Source: Bacteroidales bacterium UBA1800 (GTDB lineage Bacteria > Bacteroidota > Bacteroidia > Bacteroidales > VadinHA17). From it: a stretch of DNA of 64,000 bases. The notes under the pieces were generated by a model. It was not told the DNA's origin and ran no database searches. It saw only the letters and a program-made list of their open reading frames with translations. Shown piece after piece: positions 60,596 through 64,000 of the stretch. A program made the position numbers and the translations under genes. The stretch spans positions 33,173 through 97,172 of the forward strand of contig DCFQ01000098.1 of assembly GCA_002319915.1 (NCBI GenBank), given 5' to 3'. How positions within the stretch are numbered: the first letter of the stretch is position 1; every line of letters starts with the position of its first letter.

Positions 60596-60619
60596 GGAGG
60601 CCACCAGGTGGCTCCTTTT
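60596..60619 (+). terminator. Possible terminator
   Basis: GGAGGCCACC and GGTGGCTCC pair with one bulged base and a tight loop, followed by TTTT. It lies 77 bases before the TPR gene's ATG. Confidence 0.5.
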
Positions 60620-60695
60620 CTAATTGCCTGACCCTAACTTGACATAAGTATCAGGAAGGATTAACTTTACCTGAACATTAACAGGATTAACCGTT

Positions 60696-62654
60696 ATGGC
60701 TCATAAAACCAACAGTATTGAAAAGTTCTGGAAGGAGATCAAAAGACGTAAGACCGGAAAGGTAATTGTTGCCTATGCTGCAACTGCCTTTATCCTTCTT
60801 CAGCTTGCAGATATTCTAACCCCTGCCCTGCTGCTTCCTGAATGGACAACCAGGCTTGTAACTCTCATTATAATAATAGGATTTCCTGCAGCTGTCATTT
60901 TTTCGTGGGCCTTTGATATAACTACTGAAGGAATAAAAAAGACTGAGTCAATTGAAGAATCTGAGGAAAAAAAGATTGTTCTTAAACCTGTTAAGGGGAT
61001 ATTCAATGCAAGTAATATTATAATTACTGTTTTGATTATCGCGGTCGGTGTGCTTGCTTATCCAAAAGTATTCAAACCCAATACACTGGAAAAACTGAGA
61101 TCTTCAGGAGAAAGAATCTCAGTAGCCGTAATGCCATTTAAAAATATGACAAATGATACAACCCTGAATGTATGGCAGGACGGAATTCAAATTAATTTAA
61201 TAACATCACTTTCAGACAATCCGGAAGAATTACAGGTCAGACAGACCGAATCACTTACTGATTTAATTCAAGACAAAGAACCCGGTAACTACGCATCAAT
61301 AACTCCTGCCATTGCCAGTAAAATATCTCAGAAACTTGATGCAGATTTATTTATCAGTGGTTATTTAAATCAGTCAGGGTCAACAATTCGTCTAAATGCA
61401 CAATTGGTTGCATCAAAAACTGCAGATGTACTGAAATCATTCAGGTTAGACGGACCTGCAGAAAATATTATTCCTCTCATTGATTCAATTTCTGTAATGC
61501 TAAAGAATTACCTCTTAATGTCGAGAGAGGCGAAAGAGTTGCCCGGTTATTCAGGGAAATACGTATCTACGAGTTCCCCCCTGGCGTTAAGGTATTATAT
61601 CTATGGGAGAAAATACTTTTATAAATTTGATTATCCGACAGCACGTAATTGGCTCTCTCAGGCGATCTCGGTTGACACAAATTTTACTCAGGCAATTGAA
61701 ATGCTCTCTTTAGCATATGGAAATGAGTTCTTGTACGAAAAGGCCACAAAATCGTATGGGGATGAGTTTTTATATGATCAGGCCAAAAAGTGGTGTATCA
61801 AAGCTTATACAAGAAGAGATCAGATGTCACCTAAACAAAAGATAGATATAAACTGGATACATGCTCTGTACTTTGAAACACCAAATGAAGCGATCAGCTA
61901 CCTGAAGCAGCTTTTGGACTTTGACGATCAGAATCCGACTATTTATACCAATTTAGGCAACAGATACAGTGAATTATTTCAATATGACAGAGCAATTCCT
62001 GAATTCAAAAAAGCACTTGAGTTATTTAAGAAATGGGAAGTAAAACCAGATTGGAGTTATAATTATACAAATCTCGGAGAAGCATATCATAAAATAGGGG
62101 ACTATAAAGAAGAAGAAAAAATATATAAAAAAGCAGAACTGGATTTCCCGGGTGATCCTAACCTGTTGTACGACCAGGTTGTGCTCTCTTTGACTTCCGG
62201 AGATACAATTGCAGCCAATAACATTTCCGAGAAAGGGCTTTCCCTCATGAAAAGTCTTTCAATGTCTGAAGCAAGTATAATTGCAACCAGAGCATCTGTC
62301 TGTGCCGATGCAGGGTTACTCGATGAAGCAGCCAATTATTATCGGCAGGCTCTTTCATTTGAGCCTGAGAGTCCCGGAAGGCTCAATGATCTTGCATATT
62401 TTTTAATAGATCATGACCATAATGTCAGGGATGGAATGGAGTTAATTGAAAAGGCGTTGGAAATAAAACCAGAGCATTATATTTATCTGCATACTAAAGG
62501 TTGGGGACTATATAAACTGGGCAAGTATAAGGAAGCTCTTGAGATACTTCAAAAAAGCTGGGATTTAAGAAGACAGTTTGCCGTCTATGACCATGAAGCG
62601 TATCTCCATCTCGAAGCTGCAAAAAAGGCTGTTGCCGGAATGAAAAGCAATTAA
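60696..62654 (+). CDS. Membrane TPR protein with TolB-N/FlgO-like domain
   Basis: 652 residues. An N-terminal two-helix membrane domain (TGKVIVAYAATAFILLQLADIL and VTLIIIIGFPAAVIFSWAFD, ending in ITTEGIKKT), a third helix (about 105-123), then a periplasmic TolB-N/FlgO-like domain (about 145-245; SVAVMPFKNMTNDTTLNVWQDGIQINLI). From about 285 on, TPR units of varying length (QYDRAIPEFKKALEL, LLDEAANYYRQALSFEP, GKYKEALEILQKSW). This layout is common in bacterial signalling-type TPR proteins, but no cyclase domain is present. Confidence 0.85.
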   Translation: MAHKTNSIEKFWKEIKRRKTGKVIVAYAATAFILLQLADILTPALLLPEWTTRLVTLIIIIGFPAAVIFSWAFDITTEGIKKTESIEESEEKKIVLKPVKGIFNASNIIITVLIIAVGVLAYPKVFKPNTLEKLRSSGERISVAVMPFKNMTNDTTLNVWQDGIQINLITSLSDNPEELQVRQTESLTDLIQDKEPGNYASITPAIASKISQKLDADLFISGYLNQSGSTIRLNAQLVASKTADVLKSFRLDGPAENIIPLIDSISVMLKNYLLMSREAKELPGYSGKYVSTSSPLALRYYIYGRKYFYKFDYPTARNWLSQAISVDTNFTQAIEMLSLAYGNEFLYEKATKSYGDEFLYDQAKKWCIKAYTRRDQMSPKQKIDINWIHALYFETPNEAISYLKQLLDFDDQNPTIYTNLGNRYSELFQYDRAIPEFKKALELFKKWEVKPDWSYNYTNLGEAYHKIGDYKEEEKIYKKAELDFPGDPNLLYDQVVLSLTSGDTIAANNISEKGLSLMKSLSMSEASIIATRASVCADAGLLDEAANYYRQALSFEPESPGRLNDLAYFLIDHDHNVRDGMELIEKALEIKPEHYIYLHTKGWGLYKLGKYKEALEILQKSWDLRRQFAVYDHEAYLHLEAAKKAVAGMKSN

Positions 62655-62805
62655 GCAAGCCAGCAAATATGATTGAGGAATGTATGGAATAAATCCTTTT
62701 GACAGTATTAAAAATCGCCATATGAAATAAACAGGAGATCGGGCCTCCTGCTTCAAAACCTGATATGACATAATTTACAGTTTTACCTCATTAATACAAT
62801 CTGCA

Positions 62806-63939
62806 ATGAAAACAAAATGTTTAGAAAAAAAATCAGCGATCATAATATTATCGCTGATAATGTTATCACAGTATCATGTAACTAATGCCTGCACAATATT
62901 TATGGGATCATCCGGGGGAAAGGTTTTAGTAGGGAATAATGAGGACTTTATTGATCCGAATACCTATGTATGGTTTCTGCCTGCTTTGTCAAATAAGTAT
63001 GGCAGGGTTTATTTTGGATATGGTCAGGATTTACCTCAGGGAGGAATGAATGAAAAAGGTTTATTCTTTGATTATGCAACAACCCAGCCACGAGTTGGCA
63101 AGTTTTACAAAATAAGAGATGTCTATAAAGGAAGTCTGACGGAACTGGCTATGGAAACTTGTTCAACCGTGAATGAAGTAATTGATCTGTTCGAGAAATA
63201 TGACCGGAGTTATATGACTTACCAGATAATGTTTGCTGACAAATATGGGAACTCAATAATCATTGAAACCGATACTATCATCAGAAGCAAGCATAACTAT
63301 CAGGTGGCTACAAATTTCTGCCAGTCACGCAATGAGCCTAATCCATATTCAATTGAGAGATTCACATGTGCTGATTCCATGCTTAAATCGGCTAAATCTT
63401 ACTCCATAGAATATTTCAGGTCAATCCTGGACTGCACTCATCAGGAGCTAAACTCCCCGACTCAGTACTCCAATATTTATGATCTGAATACCGGAGATTT
63501 ATATATTTATCTGTTCCATAATTTTTTTACATATTCCAAACTTAATCTTTTTGAGGAGCTTAAGAAAGGAAAGCATGCCTACAGGCTTTCTGAGATAGTA
63601 AGCCCATCGCCAGCATATGAAAAGTACTTAACAGAATATCAGGTTCCAGTCTATAATATTATTGGCAGGGACACTGTCGGTTATAGCAACTATGCAGGTG
63701 TGTATGAAATAACTGATTTCCCGCCTATGAAATATTATGTTTCCCGGGAAAATGGAGGTTTGTATTTTATGATGTCCGGAATAAATAATTTCAAACTATA
63801 CCCGGTTTCAGAAAATGCGTTTATTATGAAAGAATTCAACCTGAAAGTCACATTTGAAAAAAGCCGGATAGGTATTACTGACACGATTGATATTTCGCTT
63901 TACGGTCTTATGAATTATAAAGCAAAAAGATCCGAATAA
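62806..63939 (+). CDS. Secreted Ntn hydrolase (linear-amide C-N hydrolase/C45-like)
   Basis: 377 residues. Signal peptide (1-28) ends at NACTIFMGSSGGKVLVGNNEDF: cleavage before Cys29 would expose it as the N-terminal nucleophile, as in choloylglycine/penicillin acylases; Asn-Glu-Asp in the first strands fits. GGMNEKGLFFDYA is another family mark, and a C-terminal beta domain (about 290-377) follows. It probably splits an acyl-amide bond outside the cytoplasm. Confidence 0.8.
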   Translation: MKTKCLEKKSAIIILSLIMLSQYHVTNACTIFMGSSGGKVLVGNNEDFIDPNTYVWFLPALSNKYGRVYFGYGQDLPQGGMNEKGLFFDYATTQPRVGKFYKIRDVYKGSLTELAMETCSTVNEVIDLFEKYDRSYMTYQIMFADKYGNSIIIETDTIIRSKHNYQVATNFCQSRNEPNPYSIERFTCADSMLKSAKSYSIEYFRSILDCTHQELNSPTQYSNIYDLNTGDLYIYLFHNFFTYSKLNLFEELKKGKHAYRLSEIVSPSPAYEKYLTEYQVPVYNIIGRDTVGYSNYAGVYEITDFPPMKYYVSRENGGLYFMMSGINNFKLYPVSENAFIMKEFNLKVTFEKSRIGITDTIDISLYGLMNYKAKRSE

Positions 63940-63941
63940 AA

Positions 63942-63972
63942 AATCCCCATCACTTTGCGTAGTGCGGGGATT
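63942..63972 (+). terminator. Hairpin after the Ntn hydrolase
   Basis: AATCCCC (63942-63948) pairs with GGGGATT (63966-63972), and inside it CACT pairs with AGTG. The gene's stop is three bases upstream. The T-rich tail is weak. Confidence 0.6.
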
Positions 63973-64000
63973 CTATTGAGGTCGTTGTTGATCTCACATA

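Noticed and set aside
60696..62654. Adenylate cyclase, suggested by the N-terminal domain often seen with it
   Set aside because: No cyclase catalytic domain is present; after the membrane part come a TolB-N/FlgO-like domain and TPRs.

Overview
The window reads as a chromosomal segment of a carbohydrate-degrading member of the Bacteroidota, most likely the Bacteroidales or a close relative and possibly a metagenomic assembly. The evidence is a SusC/SusD pair with its own ECF sigma factor and FecR anti-sigma factor, a TonB receptor/DUF4249 pair, many lipoproteins, several twin-arginine-led secreted enzymes, promoter boxes of the Bacteroidota type (TAnnTTTG), PKD and Fib_succ_major surface proteins, and a four-helix-bundle (S23/Avd-like) gene.

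Layout. 1-13.4 kb: a secreted SecD-head protein cut by the window edge, a secreted C1 peptidase, a LOG-family/AhpD-like pair, a putative secreted glycosidase, a TonB receptor/DUF4249 pair, an MFS exporter, a cupredoxin lipoprotein, a DUF6600 lipoprotein and a GT4 glycosyltransferase. 13.5-27.6 kb: a minus-strand SusCD utilisation locus. It has sigma factor, FecR, SusC (with STN signalling domain) and SusD, followed by an amidohydrolase, a type-B carboxylesterase, a CE1-like esterase and a secreted sugar isomerase-like protein; another esterase/lipase lies just upstream of the sigma factor. It is rich in esterases and lacks a recognisable polysaccharide hydrolase. 27.8-40.3 kb: a GH-like lipoprotein, the four-helix-bundle gene inside inverted heptamer arrays, a class-C beta-lactamase-like hydrolase, small lipoproteins, a Tat-type aldo/keto reductase, a large lipoprotein combining a CxxCH motif, beta-propeller and TPRs, a creatininase-like lipoprotein, an NTF2-like protein and a TPR protein. 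40.5-46.2 kb: a compact plus-strand operon of a GH88-like hydrolase, sugar isomerase, Gfo/Idh/MocA oxidoreductase, second isomerase and MFS importer, which looks like intracellular catabolism of an oxidised sugar or uronide. It ends tail-to-tail with a secreted nitrilase.

47.7 kb to the end: a tRNA-Val whose 3' end is duplicated 82 bp downstream (an attachment-site-like scar), a secreted FAD oxidoreductase, a PKD/Fib_succ_major surface lipoprotein, an M1 peptidase with a C-terminal barrel-like region, two small membrane proteins, decayed IS3-family transposase pieces, a NAGPA-like protein, a TPR/TolB-N-type membrane protein and an Ntn hydrolase. From about 53 kb on the DNA is visibly more AT-rich than the first 50 kb.

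Two dispersed intergenic repeat systems stand out. One is built round the 18-bp palindrome TCCCGATAGCTATCGGGA with CACTGAG/CTCCGTGT words, mostly next to gene 3' ends. The other is the GCTGGTT heptamer arrays, one pair flanking the four-helix-bundle gene and one empty pair near 13.4 kb. The second is the best candidate in the window for an undescribed mobile or regulatory unit. All family calls come from reading the sequence; no database search was run.
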